Below are positions 34,930-48,500 of a stretch of DNA of 64,000 bases, in pieces. Source of the DNA: Saccharina japonica (taxonomy: Eukaryota > Sar > Phaeophyceae > Laminariales > Laminariaceae); assembly GCA_008828725.1 (NCBI GenBank), contig MEHQ01000969.1, positions 134,926 to 198,925 on the forward strand. The letters run 5' to 3'. Both the position numbers and the translations under genes were made by a program. Each line of letters begins with the position of its first letter. Within the stretch, counting starts at the first letter, position 1. A model generated the notes under the pieces. The model searched no databases and had not been told where the DNA came from. It saw only the letters and a program-made list of their open reading frames with translations.

Positions 34930-36900
34930 CTACGACACTACGACACTACGAGTACTGAAGGACGTACAACATTATTTGCTTTTTTGTGCTTGCTTGGTGG
35001 CTTGGCTCGGCGAGGCTCTTAATAATTGTTGTATGTGTATGGGACGCCGTAAAACTTAGTTTTTCCTGAGTACGTATACAGCAGTTATACCACTCTGATC
35101 CGGAATATAAGGATCGTTTGTATATTAACATTGAATCGAAACGATCTTATGTTTCGAAGTAACTCAGACCCGGGATCACATACATATCATACACCTAAAA
35201 ATACGTAACCGGCTCTTCTCCCCCTTCCCCACTGCTACGGTACGTGACTTGCATTTTTTATCGCGAGAAGAGTTCTTCAGCACTTACTTAAAGTCTTTCT
35301 TCCATCGTCGACTCGCGTCGAATTGTCCCACCCCACGCTCTCGACAGTTGGCGTAATTTGAGAAAAAAAAATCCATACGACGTACACAGACATCCATACG
35401 ACGACGACACAGACTCGAACGCATGACATCGACTTATTTTTAGTATTAGTAGTATTCAAGGTCAACCACGAGAGAAAGAGGCCATCGGGGCGACCGGCTG
35501 ACATGAAGATGTGTTGTTTTTTGGCGATCCACATTAATTTTAGCTTCGACCGGCTGTTATCTGGTTGGTTGCTGTCGCGATACTGCCGATCGTTGATACT
35601 GCTTGCTGTTGTACTCGAAGTTAAAAACAGCACCACGGTAAAAGTACGTACTACTACTCGTAGAAGAGGTGTACAAGCTCTGCCAGGTACATATAATAAG
35701 AGGCTACGTACGATACCACTGGATTTAGGGCCCCATGGAGGAACGTAGGTGCTCTTCGTCACAGGTATCGTGCGCACGTATGGGGAATCTATGTACGTAC
35801 ATACGTGCACGATGTTCTGATGTTACACGAACGTGTATGGTGGCGCCACTTCCCACCAAACACCAAATATGGTGTATACGTAGGCCTGTGGGTAGTACTA
35901 ATAGTGTGATATGTAGTCTTGCCTCCAAAGGGGTGCAGTTGGTTTGTCGGGGCTGAGTTACTCGTCCATCATATTATCTGTCCTTCCATTATTGATGTCG
36001 CTCTTACTCCATCAAGAGCATAATAACTAGGGTACAGAGACAGGAGACAAAAGGGTACACGAAGCTGGTATACGAAACAGAAGTCTGAAGCACTACGTAC
36101 GAGTCTGATGTTCGTAGCAGTGGTAGATAGAGGGGAACCAAGCACACTCTCTACTATTCGGGTTCCCCTAATCTACCATGTTGCATGCACCTCATTTGAG
36201 AGGTGTGACATCACCTATCCTAATAATCCTCAGAACATTCCCATATCTATACGTATGGACTCCATCACGTTGTAGTGAGTGCTATATACCCAAACACAGC
36301 ACCACACAGGTAGCCGGACCCCCCCCCCCCCCCCCCCCCTTGGCCCAGGTGGGGGTAAAAAGTCCTTGTGGGGACACCACATGAACAAAGCAAGCCCCGC
36401 AAGGTGTCCACAGCCTCTCCATCCATTCGGTACGCCTACGATTGGTGTGCTACTACTACTGTACATTGTTCAATGTCTCCGCAAGGATTCATTTACGCCC
36501 ACAATTATGCAGCGGGGGGGGGGGGGGAGGGTTCTCGACCACCTGTGCATCGAAGGAACACGGAGGCATGGACTTTCCCAAAGGAAAAAGCACCACTCAA
36601 GCTCCCATGGAATCAACGCCGCCGTGGAAACACCACGGAAACCCCCATTCTCGAGCCCCTTTACTCTCTTTGGGACCTACGGAAAGCGACCAAAAAAACG
36701 ACGTACGGCCTTATCTGAAGTAAGACCTCACATACTTTGTCCCTCTGAAGCCTCCCAAAGGGTTGAGGGTGTCAGGCGCTTCGTAGAGTGAGGAGATGGG
36801 GGGGGGCGGGGGGGCAGAGCGAGGGTAAGGCGACAGGGCGATCATGCAAACGCCTCTGACGCAACCGGACCAACTGGCAATTAAATCTACGTCCGACTTG
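34930..36900. other. Intergenic stretch, no convincing gene
   Basis: Contains a degenerate 78-bp-type MITE relative (35090-35175), an inverted SINE fragment (about 35212-35335), and C or G runs at 36320-36340 and 36513-36528. The 177-codon minus frame at 35277-35810 lacks coding character and splice partners. Confidence 0.45.
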
Positions 36901-36909
36901 CGCTTGCTA

Positions 36910-37272
36910 TTTTTTTTTCCATCCCATTTATTATCTTCGCACTTCTCTCCCTCTCCTCCCATAGTCGTAATTCAGACTCGGGGTCACAAAGCAGGCTCTT
37001 CGCCCTCCTCCCCACTACGGCACGTGCCTTTTTTTTTATCGCGCAGAGGGTTCAGCATTCCCAACGCTCGTCGATTGTCATCGAAGTTTGCTAACTCAAG
37101 CTCTCGCGCTTTCCGCTATTAATCGTAGTCAAGATATTTTTCGCGATAAAAAGTCCCTACGAGCATGCACTCGGGGAGTCCCTACGAGCATGCACTCGGG
37201 GGGGCTCGAACTCACAACCTTGACTCTAACAGGGACGAGATTCACCTGTCATTCCACCAGGTACGCCGGCTA
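36910..37272 (-). mobile_element. tRNA-derived SINE (copy 2, inverted) with A tail
   Basis: Reverse orientation: the T run at 36911-36918 is the A tail. The body has the complement of GACCCCGAGTCTGAATTACG. The head near 37190-37270 contains a box-B-like GAGTTCGAGCCCCCCC. The TGCATGCTCGTAGGGACT unit is duplicated at about 37155-37205. Confidence 0.75.
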
Positions 37273-37963
37273 TGCAAGGCAAAAATCCTTCACTTTGTTT
37301 CGAAGGCGAATCGGTGGATACTACGCTCACACCCCCCCCTACCCTCCATGTAATATCAGTGGCAAATCCCAAGAGAAATGCATTGAGGAGCAAGATAGAG
37401 ACCATGATCGATGGTCTTAAGCATGTGCCAGTGGGCTTTGTCGTGTTCACTTCGCTTGAGGCGGCACGGTCGCGCCACTGTGAACACAAAAAATAACAGT
37501 TAAATTAACCAATAAGCACCTGACTACGTATGACTATCAGCATACCTGTACAACACGAAAAAAAAAACGATAAAACGTTCCACAGGCCGCCCCCCCCCCC
37601 CCCCTCGTCTACACCAGTCTCAACCAGTTTTCTCTCGTCGATTTACAAGAACACCCCACAAGTACCCTCCTCGGGCCCAACAAAATACTGCCAGCGCAAC
37701 AAACCAGGAACGGCTCGTGCAGCAGCGCGCCAGGTCAAGAGGTGCAGCAAGCACGCTGGCTCAAGACATCGATACCCGTCTCAAACTAAGTTTGTCTCGT
37801 CGATTTACATGATGCAGTAGTTACGCCTTCCAACCATTCGCCTCCTCGTCTCGACAAGCTACTTGAGTATCAGCGCAACGAGCCAGGAACAGCCCGTGCA
37901 AGCAGCAACACCAGCTCAAACGGGGTGCAGCAGAGCAGGGCTTGCAAAGCCCGCCCGGCATGG

Positions 37964-40042
37964 CTACTGCGGGTTTACTCCGCCTCCGTGCTCTTGGTGT
38001 CCAGATTTCTGACACGTCCCCCCGTTGTTGCCCAAAAACCCTGCCGGGTCTGTCACAAGCTTTCCGTACTCCTGCTTGTCGATGGCGCCGTCCCCCGAAG
38101 TGTCAAAAACGGCAAAAATCAGGTCTAGCTCCTGCTCAGAAACCTGCGCATGCGCAAGAGGCCCACGGAACAGGGGCGGGGCACCGGGGGGCGGGGGGGG
38201 GGCGCGGGAGTAGGTCAAAATACAAAGGGGCGCAACACTGTATCGGGTGAATGTTGCAGCTCTATTCATTTCGTACGTTGGTCTTCTCTTGACCTTTTAT
38301 CGATGTCGCGGTGGGATCAAGACAAAGCGGCGCAATGCTCTGTATCAGAATCACGCTACGGCAGGTCTATATTCCTTTCATGCACGCCCGTTTTTCTCTT
38401 CCTCGATCGACGTTGGGGTGCGTGGGGCATGTTCAAGGGATATATGTTCAGGGGGGGGGGGGGGGGACAGAGTGTAACCTGCACGCACAGACATGCTCCT
38501 CGTGTGGGATGTAACGAGGGAGTTCGGAATACGGTGTAACGCCTTAACCCTCTTATTGCAAGGCACATACACATAATTTTGTAGTCTAATTCCAAGTAAC
38601 TTGTCCGCCAAACGGGAGTGCACCCCTAAAAGGGGTCAGATGCCTCTAAGAGGGTCCCCTCCACTCACACGCAGCGTGTGTATCCTCTCTGCATTCTGGT
38701 GTTCTACCCGCTGCCACCGCCGTCTTGCACTGTACCAGTGCAAAATATTTACCGAAGGGGCTCATATGTTGCTGGGTGGGAGCTGTAATAACCTGCATGA
38801 TCTATCTGGACATACTTCCCGGGTTGGATCTGTACTATACAGATCCTGCACAGCACCTCAAAAGAACGGGATATAGGATTGAGATTATCTATAGATGATA
38901 TATCTGTAGATGATCTGTAGATGATCTGTCTGTCCGACCTGGGAAACATTTGACCAAAACAGTGTCTCACTTCTCTGCCCCTCGCACGCGCCAGCTTTCT
39001 GGCCATCGCCTCCCTATCGATCACGCCTCGACAATCCTTCTTCGCGCCCAGAGCAGAGCTTTTACCATGGCCATTCTCGAGCTCGGTCCGCAGCACACTC
39101 TCGATGTCATCCACGTGGTCGCAAATGGTGCTCAGCGCCTGCACACACACACACCAGCCATCGGTACAACGGCAGTAGACGAAGGGGACAACGCCATGAG
39201 CATGTGGGGGTGAGCTGTCGAGGCGTGTACCGTACCACGGCCGCGTTGTAGCGGTTTTGCGGCGAACGACCGGCGATAATGTATGCGTGGGCAGGGCCCG
39301 AAGAAACATGGCTCGTTCACAGCGAGCGGATCGAATCTACGGCCGGAAGAGACACCCCAGAGGCTGCGAAATATCGCCCCAAGACAGCGGCGTTACTGTT
39401 GGTGGACAAAACGGTCCAGCGCAAGAGGCGGCGGCGGCGGCCGGCATGGTTGAGCGCACGACTGTCTTCCGATACAAGCGGAAATGACACCCTGCACACC
39501 CACCGCAAACGTTCGGGTTCTTCGCCGTGCTACGCTAAGAGTTGGCTGCACTCCTGACCCCAAAATACTTTCTCTCTGACAACCATTGTATCAGGCGTAA
39601 CCATTGCATGAACAACCATGGCAACCGAGGAGCTAGTCATCCAACCATCATGAAAAAAAAATTACATCCCAACGCTAATAAAATCAAGTCATTTTTCACC
39701 CCCACACGAAACGTTGGACCCCGATGTGGTTTTTACGTCTTTACAATATCAACAAAGTAGCATTCGGTTGACACAGTTACGGTAGTAGTTCATGGAAATG
39801 TGTACGGTCAGGCCTAATTTGCCGGGGGGGGGGGGGGTTCTTCTTTTTCTCAAAAGCCGGTTGCTGTTGGGTGACATACGTAGACCTTCTCCAGTGAGAA
39901 ACTTCAGGGATTTAGTTGCTATGTACCCCCCTATACCGTACCACGCGCCCCTCCCCCCCCCACCCCCTGTTATCTGCCCCCTTTTATCGTCGTGCTCACC
40001 ATTAGTTTGCCCTGCTGGGAGTCTCCGGCACGCGCAACCGAC
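37964..40042 (-). CDS. EF-hand exons, C-terminal tail of the MRS2-like gene
   Basis: Three exons: 40042-40000 (43 nt), 39138-38971 (56 codons), 38143-37964 (59 codons and TAG). Acceptors are ACTGCAG, GTGTGCAG and TGCGCAG; donors are GTGAGC and GTGAGA. The last exon holds a canonical EF loop, DTSGDGAIDKQE, with Asp at loop positions 1, 5 and 9 and Glu at 12. The preceding GVIDREAMARKL looks like a degenerate partner EF-hand, as in MICU-type or calmodulin-like pairs. No plausible independent start codon or 5' exon was found between 40043 and 41459, and the 43-nt exon needs an incoming phase-2 donor, which MRS2 exon 9 provides. Confidence 0.7.
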
Positions 40043-43000
40043 CTGCAGTAATCGCGCGGGGGGGAAACAGGTGTCACGCCACACTTCCTCGTGCTTGTCT
40101 CGCCAGGTAGTCAAGAGTGGTGTCGATTTTGCACATTAAAAACCCACCACAACTCTGTTCCTGTGTGCCGTCTTGTACGTACGTAGGAGAAACGGGCCGT
40201 GCAACACGTTTTTTTAGCTCTTATGCTGCCGGTCGCAATAACTGTCGCACAACAAGCATTTTCCCTGTTCTTGTGGCGTTTGATGGCGGTTCTAGGCTAC
40301 TCTACTGCTGTATGATATGTACCTGGTAAAAACGATGTACGCAATGATAAATGACGGTTTCATCGTGAAAAACAAAAGTGCGTGCGTTGGATTGGTTAAA
40401 AATACAATCTCTACAGACTGATGGTGTTGTAGAGTGGAAAAATATACACAACATTGATTTTATGAAATTCAAGTGCTGCGCTAACAACAAAAAGCAGCTC
40501 GTTGAGTTTTTTTGTTGATTTTCGTGCCGTGTTAAGGTAGAGGTTGCGACATTTGCGCCATTTTTTTTTCACTTGACAGAGGGTTTCTCAATTCGGGAGG
40601 CTTAACCCAACACAGTGGGGTACCCAGCTTAAGACCACTCCGTGACAAGCCGATAAAACGTGGTCTCAATCCTCTAAAATGGCATTTATATTTTACTACT
40701 GACCATACTACGAGGATTACCCAGTACTATTAGTTTGTTTCGGTTCTCGTGACAAAAAGCCGATTTACACCTGGTCTTGTCCTCCCGAAAAGTCTTAAAA
40801 ACGGATGGTCTTAAAAGTGGGCAGGCACCCCACTTTGCTGTATCTTCGAACCCGATGCGAAGTATCAAAATACCACTCGTTAGACAGACAGCCTGAGCCT
40901 GTCCTGTAACCACAGACACGATTTTGGAAATGAATTAATCTGCGAACAACAACAAACAACAACTATGAATAGCCCATGGGGATGCCCTAATCTGCGAACA
41001 ACAATGAACAACAACTATGAATAGCCCATGGGGATGCGTATCGGGGTTTAGCTCACACCCCCCCCCCTTGAAGTCGGTTGTCGGGGTGATGCTTTAGAGC
41101 GCGCCTCATAAATTGGGCGTTGCCCCTACCGTACAATAAGCACGCATCATTGCGCAGATGTAAGAGATAGTATTGAGAGCGAAAAATGTGCCGCTAGAAA
41201 ATTGACCCCCGAGGGGCCTTGATCCCTAGATTGGAAACGTCTGCGTTTATAGAGAGCCCGAACGTCTACGGTACAGTATTGTTCCTTCTACATAAAACAT
41301 TCTCCTTCTAGACACTCGAAAGTTACATTTACGTTTTGTTCCTCGTACGTAACGTTGTCCTTTGAACGCGGCCTGCAGTCCAACAAAGCAGTCAACGTTC
41401 TGTCGTGAGAGGGAAAACAAAAAAAATCGAAATCAGACACGGCCGCCTCTTACACGAAATTACCACGGCGGTATATATGGAAAGCGATACAACTCCCATA
41501 CGGCTGCTGACCTCAAGTGCCTCGTCACGCCACCCAGAGCAGCTGCAGAGGCTGCCGCGCTGCCTCCGAGCAGCGCATAAAAGGCGAAGTGGGATGACTC
41601 CATCCCGTTCACCACATTCATCCCTACCGCGCACGTGAGAGCATCGGAAGCGGCGGAGGAAGGGGGGTCGCGGTAACGGGCGCAAGCTCATGTCAGCGCC
41701 CTTTAGCAGGACAGGGGCCGTCTGTCGACGCCTCCATCGCCCGTGAGTACGAGAAGAGGACACCCGGCCTCACGGACAGGAGGGCGGGAAGGAAATACGC
41801 CCACCATGCTCTCTGCGGCTTCCATGTGATGAGGCAAACAACACGTATATAAAAAACACGCAAAACACACATTTAGGGCAAACAGGAGCACAAACGCAAA
41901 TGAGGACTTGCACAACATTTAGGCCCGTCATGTTGTATGTGTTGACCCTCTTTAGGCCTTAAAGCGGGACCACAGTCCCGTTGTAGCTACAAAACACTTG
42001 GAATTATAGTCGTCACTTTGTATATGTTGACCCCTCCAGTCCTTAAAGTGGGACCTCACTCCTAAGTAGTGGGGAAAAAACACCTAAGAGTTAGAGTCAG
42101 ATTTAGGTTTCTGCACAGTGCAGTAGTAAAAGGAGTTAACACCAAAAACAAATTGCCAAAAGACCTGCTGCACACGACCTTGCTATATACCTGACTACCA
42201 GGTACATATTATTATAGTTACCGTAAAACAACACCCAAGCAGGCAAGTAACGAAACAATCCACGCCACGCACCCCCCCCCCCTCCTTGGCCACCCACTAC
42301 GCCGCCTCCCTCGCTCGAGCGAGTTTTCCTTGTCGTCTAGTCAAGCCATTATTTTCGCGCTGCAGCTTCGGACGATTCTCATCCCCCGACAGAAAATTTG
42401 TATTGCCGTAACCACCCGCGAGCGAGGCTTCTTGCTGTCGATGCTATATCCATGTGTCCTCGAAAACGCCGCACCAACTACGCCGACGTTGGCTCCTTCG
42501 TGGCTATCTCCGGCGCACACCCTTTCCTTGTCCTCAGTGCCGCCTGCGCTTTGTTCACCTTCCCCTCCGTATGCTATATATGCACATAAACCAGGTATGC
42601 TGGTATACCGTAAGGATGCGAGTTATCGCACAGCAGTGGTGCGATCGTTCTTCAGCCCCAGTTTTCTCGACAACGGTACGTACGTAAAGGTGCTATATCA
42701 AACCGAACATTTCATTTTTCGGATGGAACACGGTCGTCAACTGATTATCACCAAGTAAAACACTTTTGGTCTATAAAGCTGGCTGTACTCTGCTGTATTT
42801 AACACACACCACTCGAAAACCCTCGTGATCACATCAGTCTCGCTAGCTGAAGCACACTTGGCCAACAGCAGCAGCAGTCTATCATACCTCTTACACAATA
42901 CTGGTCCTGCAGGCTCACGTGTTGTGTGCGTTATGGGGTGCCTTTCAATCTGTACAAACCGTGCCCTCGACCAAATGATCTAACCCCAAAAACGCCTTGT

Positions 43001-44603
43001 TCGGTACTTACCACCCTTACCCTTGTCGAGAAAATCGACCGCTGAAATACGATCGCACCCCTCGTGCGATAACTCGCATCCTTTACGGTATACTCGGTTT
43101 GCCACCGCATATTCATTTGCGCGAAGCTCTCTTTGGTGACGACTTCGTGGGCGGCCAACCACCTCCAGCGCGTTTCAGCGCAGCTCTCGCTCCGCTGCCG
43201 CAAACTGCGCCATCTCGGAATCGCTCCGACTTCGGAAGGCCGACACCCGTAATAGCGCTGGCGTGGGTCGGGCGTGGTGTACGCGAATTTCATTGCTTCC
43301 TCAATCGTTTCGCCTAGATACTTTCCATCTATAACTGCGTCTGCTACATTTTGCCCGATTGTTTCTCGCCAGAGAGATCAAGCCAAAACCTTTGCGAGAA
43401 CTGCTCGAAATCTATGTGCTGCGTCTGCCTGTTTCGCTACGTAGGTTGTCCCCCGCTCAAACAGGTCGAGCCAAAAAGCTGTTGCAAAAACTGTACCCGA
43501 AATCCCTTTTTTTTTCAGGTTGCGTTCTGATAGAACACTGCTCGTATGATAGGGGGCGCTGTCGATTGGGGCGTGTTTTTTCTTCGCAGGCATTCCCTGT
43601 AACTTGCCTTCGTGTGCGGTGATGTACGCATTTGAGAGACAACTACGGAACGCACGAGGAAAGCACCGAATGCAGCAAAAAAGCATACCTGGTATCATGC
43701 ATACACATACATATTCGACATAGGTTTGATTCGTTGGGTTGTAGGTAGTAAGTCGAATCGCACCAGGAACTCACCAAGCTCTACAGGGTACGGGTTTACA
43801 GGTGCCTGTAGAGTATGAACGTCCACCAGTCCTCCCCCTGCGTCACGGGGTGTTGACTTGGATTATCACGATTACGTAGTGTGTTAACCCCTTAAGAACT
43901 GGTCCCACATATTTGGGACAAAATACTTGGAATTAGTGTGGTATTTTTGTTTCAGTTCTGAACGGGTTAAAAATCAAGATGTTTACCATCGTACACAGAG
44001 GGGTCAACTTTTGCCTCCAAAATCGTTTTTTTTTTTGCTTTTTTGTTTTTGCTCCGCATAAATAAAACCGAGAGACCTAAAAGGCGCGGGCGCGGGTACT
44101 CGCGACGGCGCGTGTAAATAAAACGCCGCAGCTGTCTGTCGAGAGGTCTTCTTCCCACGGAACCGGTGCAGCGACCTTAAGCTGAGCACCACCCGCCGCA
44201 AACACGGTCTACCAGCCAGCTTCTCCCTTTCAGCGCTCCACCGAGGGACGAACGGCATACATTTTTTATGTGGAAGTGCCGTAAGGCTAAGCTTTCTTTC
44301 TACTCATCCGCCGAAGCACGACACATGCTTTCATCTGTGCAAGTGTTGTGAGCCTAGCTAAGCCCTTCAGGGCTTCACCCACTTTTTTGGGTACCACGAA
44401 TTTTCTTGGAACTAGTTTGGGATACTGTTTGCGGTTCTTAACCCATTCAGAACTGAAAAAAAACTGTCCCACACTAATTTCGACTAGTTTGTCCCCAAAT
44501 TCGTGGGACCAGTTCTTAAGCTTCTACCCCGTCAACCGGAAAATAAAAAAACAACAACTACAAGAGCAACAGCAACACCCACACCACCACCACCACCACC
44601 ACC

Positions 44604-44635
<32 letters not shown>

Positions 44636-45495
44636 CAAAAAGAACAACAACACCAACACCAACACCAACACCACCACCACCACCACCGCCACCACCAACA
44701 ACACACATTAATGGAGGCGGTGCTTATCAAACTGCCGCGGTCGGCGGCGGCGAGGGCGGTTAGTTTTCCTCACCCATTGCACCGAAGACGCAAGCGGAGG
44801 AAGCTACACCAAGGTTGAGCATGGCCAGGCGGATATCCACCGCGATCATGCTGTTGCGGGAAACGTCCAAACTGATTGCGGCAAGCTCCTGCGGACACGC
44901 GGCGGGAGGTTTCCAAACAAGGCATTTTGGGGTGGAGGGGGGTGGGGGTGAGGGTGGGGAAGCGGTTTCCATAATTCGTTCCCGCGCTCACGTACGCCTG
45001 TCAAGACACCAAGACCCCACCGCCAGCTCACAGTATATTAAGCGGGTGACTCACCTCTAGTGACCCAGAAATAAACACAAGCACGTATTGTTGCCCTCCT
45101 CCGCGTCTCAAAGCACGCTGGCCTGGGGCGAGCACGGTTTCTACGTAGCCCCCGCGCGCGGTGCGTGTGCCCACAACCGAGAAAATACTGCAAGAACGCC
45201 AAAATAAACGGAATCGCTTCCACAGGAGCACATGCGAAGCTCCAGGTATATGATACCCGTACCGCAACAATTTCGGGTTTGCCGCCTCAGACAAGTGCTA
45301 CGGTAAAGGGTGCACCTAATATATTCTGAGGCTTTTTTCATCACTTGATTACATATAGTGTAGGAGCTCTATACTAATAGTAAGTCAAGAGCTGAATTTT
45401 GATAATAATGAGAGTGCAACCCGATGAACAAACCCCATGCCCTAGGCATGCAAAAAAAAACATATTGCAAAAAAACACGACTTGACATTCCGACG

Positions 45496-45590
<95 letters not shown>

Positions 45591-48500
45591 AGGTTTCCTT
45601 CAATCAAGTGTTTCCTTCACGCTGCCCTCGCCTGCATGGACTCCATCTCCTGCTTCAGCGCGGCCACGTCGTGCCCCACCAGAACCAGCTGCCGGTGGTA
45701 GTTCTCCAGCAGCAGCTCCACCACGGAGTGACGATGAGGATCCAACATCTACCCCCCGTGGCGTCGACACAAGAGCAGCCGCGCACGGTGGGGACAATTC
45801 CGTGAAAAAAAACATCGAGAACGCAGAATGAACAAAACATCGGAGGAATTTTTAAACCCACTATAATAAATGCCCCCGCTTTTTAACCCTTTCAGAACTG
45901 CAAAACCTATCCCACACTAATTCCAAGTAAATTCTCCCCAAATACGTGGGACCGTTTCTTAAGGGGTTGTGGACAAACTACTTACGTACGTACTTTGGTT
46001 TTAGTTTGGAATTATTTCTTTGCAGCAAGCTGGGTCTTATCAGGGAGCGAATAAGGCGCACTGCAGACTCGTCACAGAACCTACGTTGTCGGGGGTCAGA
46101 CCACGCCGCATGCCGCCGCCCAACCAAAATACACGAAACCGTCGCCACGCCAAAAAACAACGTGGCCGACACAACTAACCTATACGTACAAAAACATACA
46201 AGTTCGACTCGCGATGTTTGATCAGCCGTCGTATATACGCACACGCAAGCAGTTCAAGCCGGTTACCTGTCCTTCTTCGAGCCCCTTCTTTTCCGTGAGC
46301 AGAAGGCCGAGCATGTCCTCGTCGCTGTGCATCAGCTCTTCGAGGCAATCCCTCGTCTGGCCGTTGCGGTTGTGTGGGGTGTCGCGAATGCAGGCAAGGG
46401 TTTCCATTAATAAAATTACGCAGTGAACCGGACAGGGAGGTGGGGAGGGGGGGGGTGGGCAACCAGAGCACTAACCCGATGACTTAGCTCGTCGAGAGCA
46501 GGCCGCATGCCGCCCAACAATAAACCAAGCGGGCAGCAAATCAGATGGATTGGGGGGGAAGCAAGCACGCGAGCAGTTCTCCGCGCGGCAATATCAACGA
46601 AAGATAATATAGCTCTCGCTATTAATAGGGACTCACCCAGCAGGAGATTAGTAAACTGTCGTCAACTTCTGCGCGTTGGTGGACGTTTGGACGGTAGGGT
46701 AGGGTCCTGGCTTCTTGCTTTTCGGTGGTCGTTTCATGCCTTTTGAAAGCAAGAAATGAATCGGGCCACAAATCACTTTATAGAGTAGACAGCACATATC
46801 GGCTTCAGTCATCTCGAAAAGAGGTCCCTATATGTTGAGGGCGCCGTGCCAATTAGAAACTCATATTCGCTTGAAAAAAAGCAGTAGCGGTGGAGGGGGA
46901 ACACCCTGCTGTGGTAGCATTTCACAAACAGGTTAAAAAAACAAAAACAAAAAAAAGAGGCCGACGTCGAAGGCTGCACCACTGGGGAGTGCTCACAGAC
47001 AACGAAAAAAGTGCGCTTAGGCTCAGTGACAACGGTATTAGCCGCCGCTGCTGTTGCTGCTGCTGTGAAGGTATGTATGATAGCTTACCTGGGAAAGCTT
47101 TAACTCTAGCTGCTTCAGCGCGAGCTTCAGTGGTACCACCCGGTAGTGTTCTATCCTGTTGGGGGTGAAGAGGGAGGTCGACTCTCTCGCCCGAAGCCCG
47201 TGTTCCATCAGCCTTCGGACCACGTGCGCCCTCCGGTGGTAGCTGGTGCACACCTGCAAACGTGTCGCGCCCGACAAGCGTATATATGGAGCGAGACTAT
47301 AGTGGGATCGTCCGATCAAACGTCATAAAAACTGCTCCGACACTCCCCAAGTAGAAAGAGAGCAGTGAGAGAGTCCACCCGCGCGTATTCATTTGCTTGC
47401 GGCTGAGTCGGCGCACGTCAGCACCCTCAATAGGCGACGTGCAAAACAATGCCTTGAGAGATCGATGCGGCATGGGCCTTTGCCTCCGTATCGTTTTCGA
47501 TGCACCAGGAAACCGGTTTTCTTAATCATGGAATGGCACATCTGCCGAAAAACACAACGTCCTCTAATAGCGCTCCCACTCGCAAGAGCCGCCGCATGCC
47601 ACCAAACCATAGATCCAAGCAAGAAGTAACACCGCGCTTCACGGTTCCCCTCACCTCCTGAAGCATGGCCTCGAGCATAGCCAGCTCGAAAGGTATCGGC
47701 TGCTGCTCCCTGAACATCACTTTCATCTGGTTTTCTTGCGCGTCCTCCTCCTCCTCTCCCTCGCGCGCCCCCTCCACATCGCCCCCGCTTCCCCCCTGAC
47801 CCCCACCGAACCCTAACGCCTCCACGTACGCGCCAAATCTCGACGCCATACCCGAATATGCTGCCCTCTTCTTCCCCCCGGTTGCCCCCCCGTCGCTCCT
47901 GACGCCCTCCCCTTTCCCTCTTGCGTCGCCTCCTAGGTCCAGCGAGCTTCCAACTCCTGAAACGTCATCGGCTGCTGTATCTGCTGGGGACGGCATCGAG
48001 GTCGGATCGCCGGGTAGTCGAGGAGGGGGCGGGGTGTCCCCCTCCCGGCGTACCTCGCGCACACCTCCGTTTGATGCGGGCTCGTCTGGCGGCGTCGGTC
48101 GTGTGAGCTGTGCAGCGTTTGCTCCTGCGTCGCCTTCCTCTTTGTCGCCACCGCCCACCGCTACCTCTTCGTCCGACCCGTCCTCCTCACCTTCCAAAGG
48201 CGGCACCTGGTGTTGGCGTTACGCAATGGGGGCAGGGATCTATTCATTTGGGGGGGAGGCATTTTTGTTTTAGGGGGAACATTGTTTCTGGAGCACGATA
48301 AAACGGATATATGGTCATCCCCGATTCACGCTCGAAAAACAGACAAGACACCACCCAGCTGGGGATGCGCTTCGGATACCAACACCCCCGACTGGCCTAT
48401 GGGCATACAAAACGAGCAAAACAAAAAAACGCGGGACGCCAACAGCATACGCTCGAGACCAACCACAACAACACAACACACGTGCGAAAACCTTCGAGTA

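Noticed and set aside
41460..41511. Read-through end of transporter exon 9 giving a 590-aa protein
   Set aside because: Possible, but the GTCAGC donor at 41511 joins in correct phase to the EF-hand exons, which otherwise lack a gene start. Kept as the alternative model.
42330..42758. 142-codon plus frame
   Set aside because: Only its last part resembles the inverted pseudogene fragment; the rest has no coding character or splice sites.
46476..46512. Minus-strand RPALDELSHR, similar to the ALDEL segment of MRS2 proteins
   Set aside because: No AG acceptor exists in the 85 bases upstream, and joining exon 47089 directly to 46356 already gives the expected spacing.
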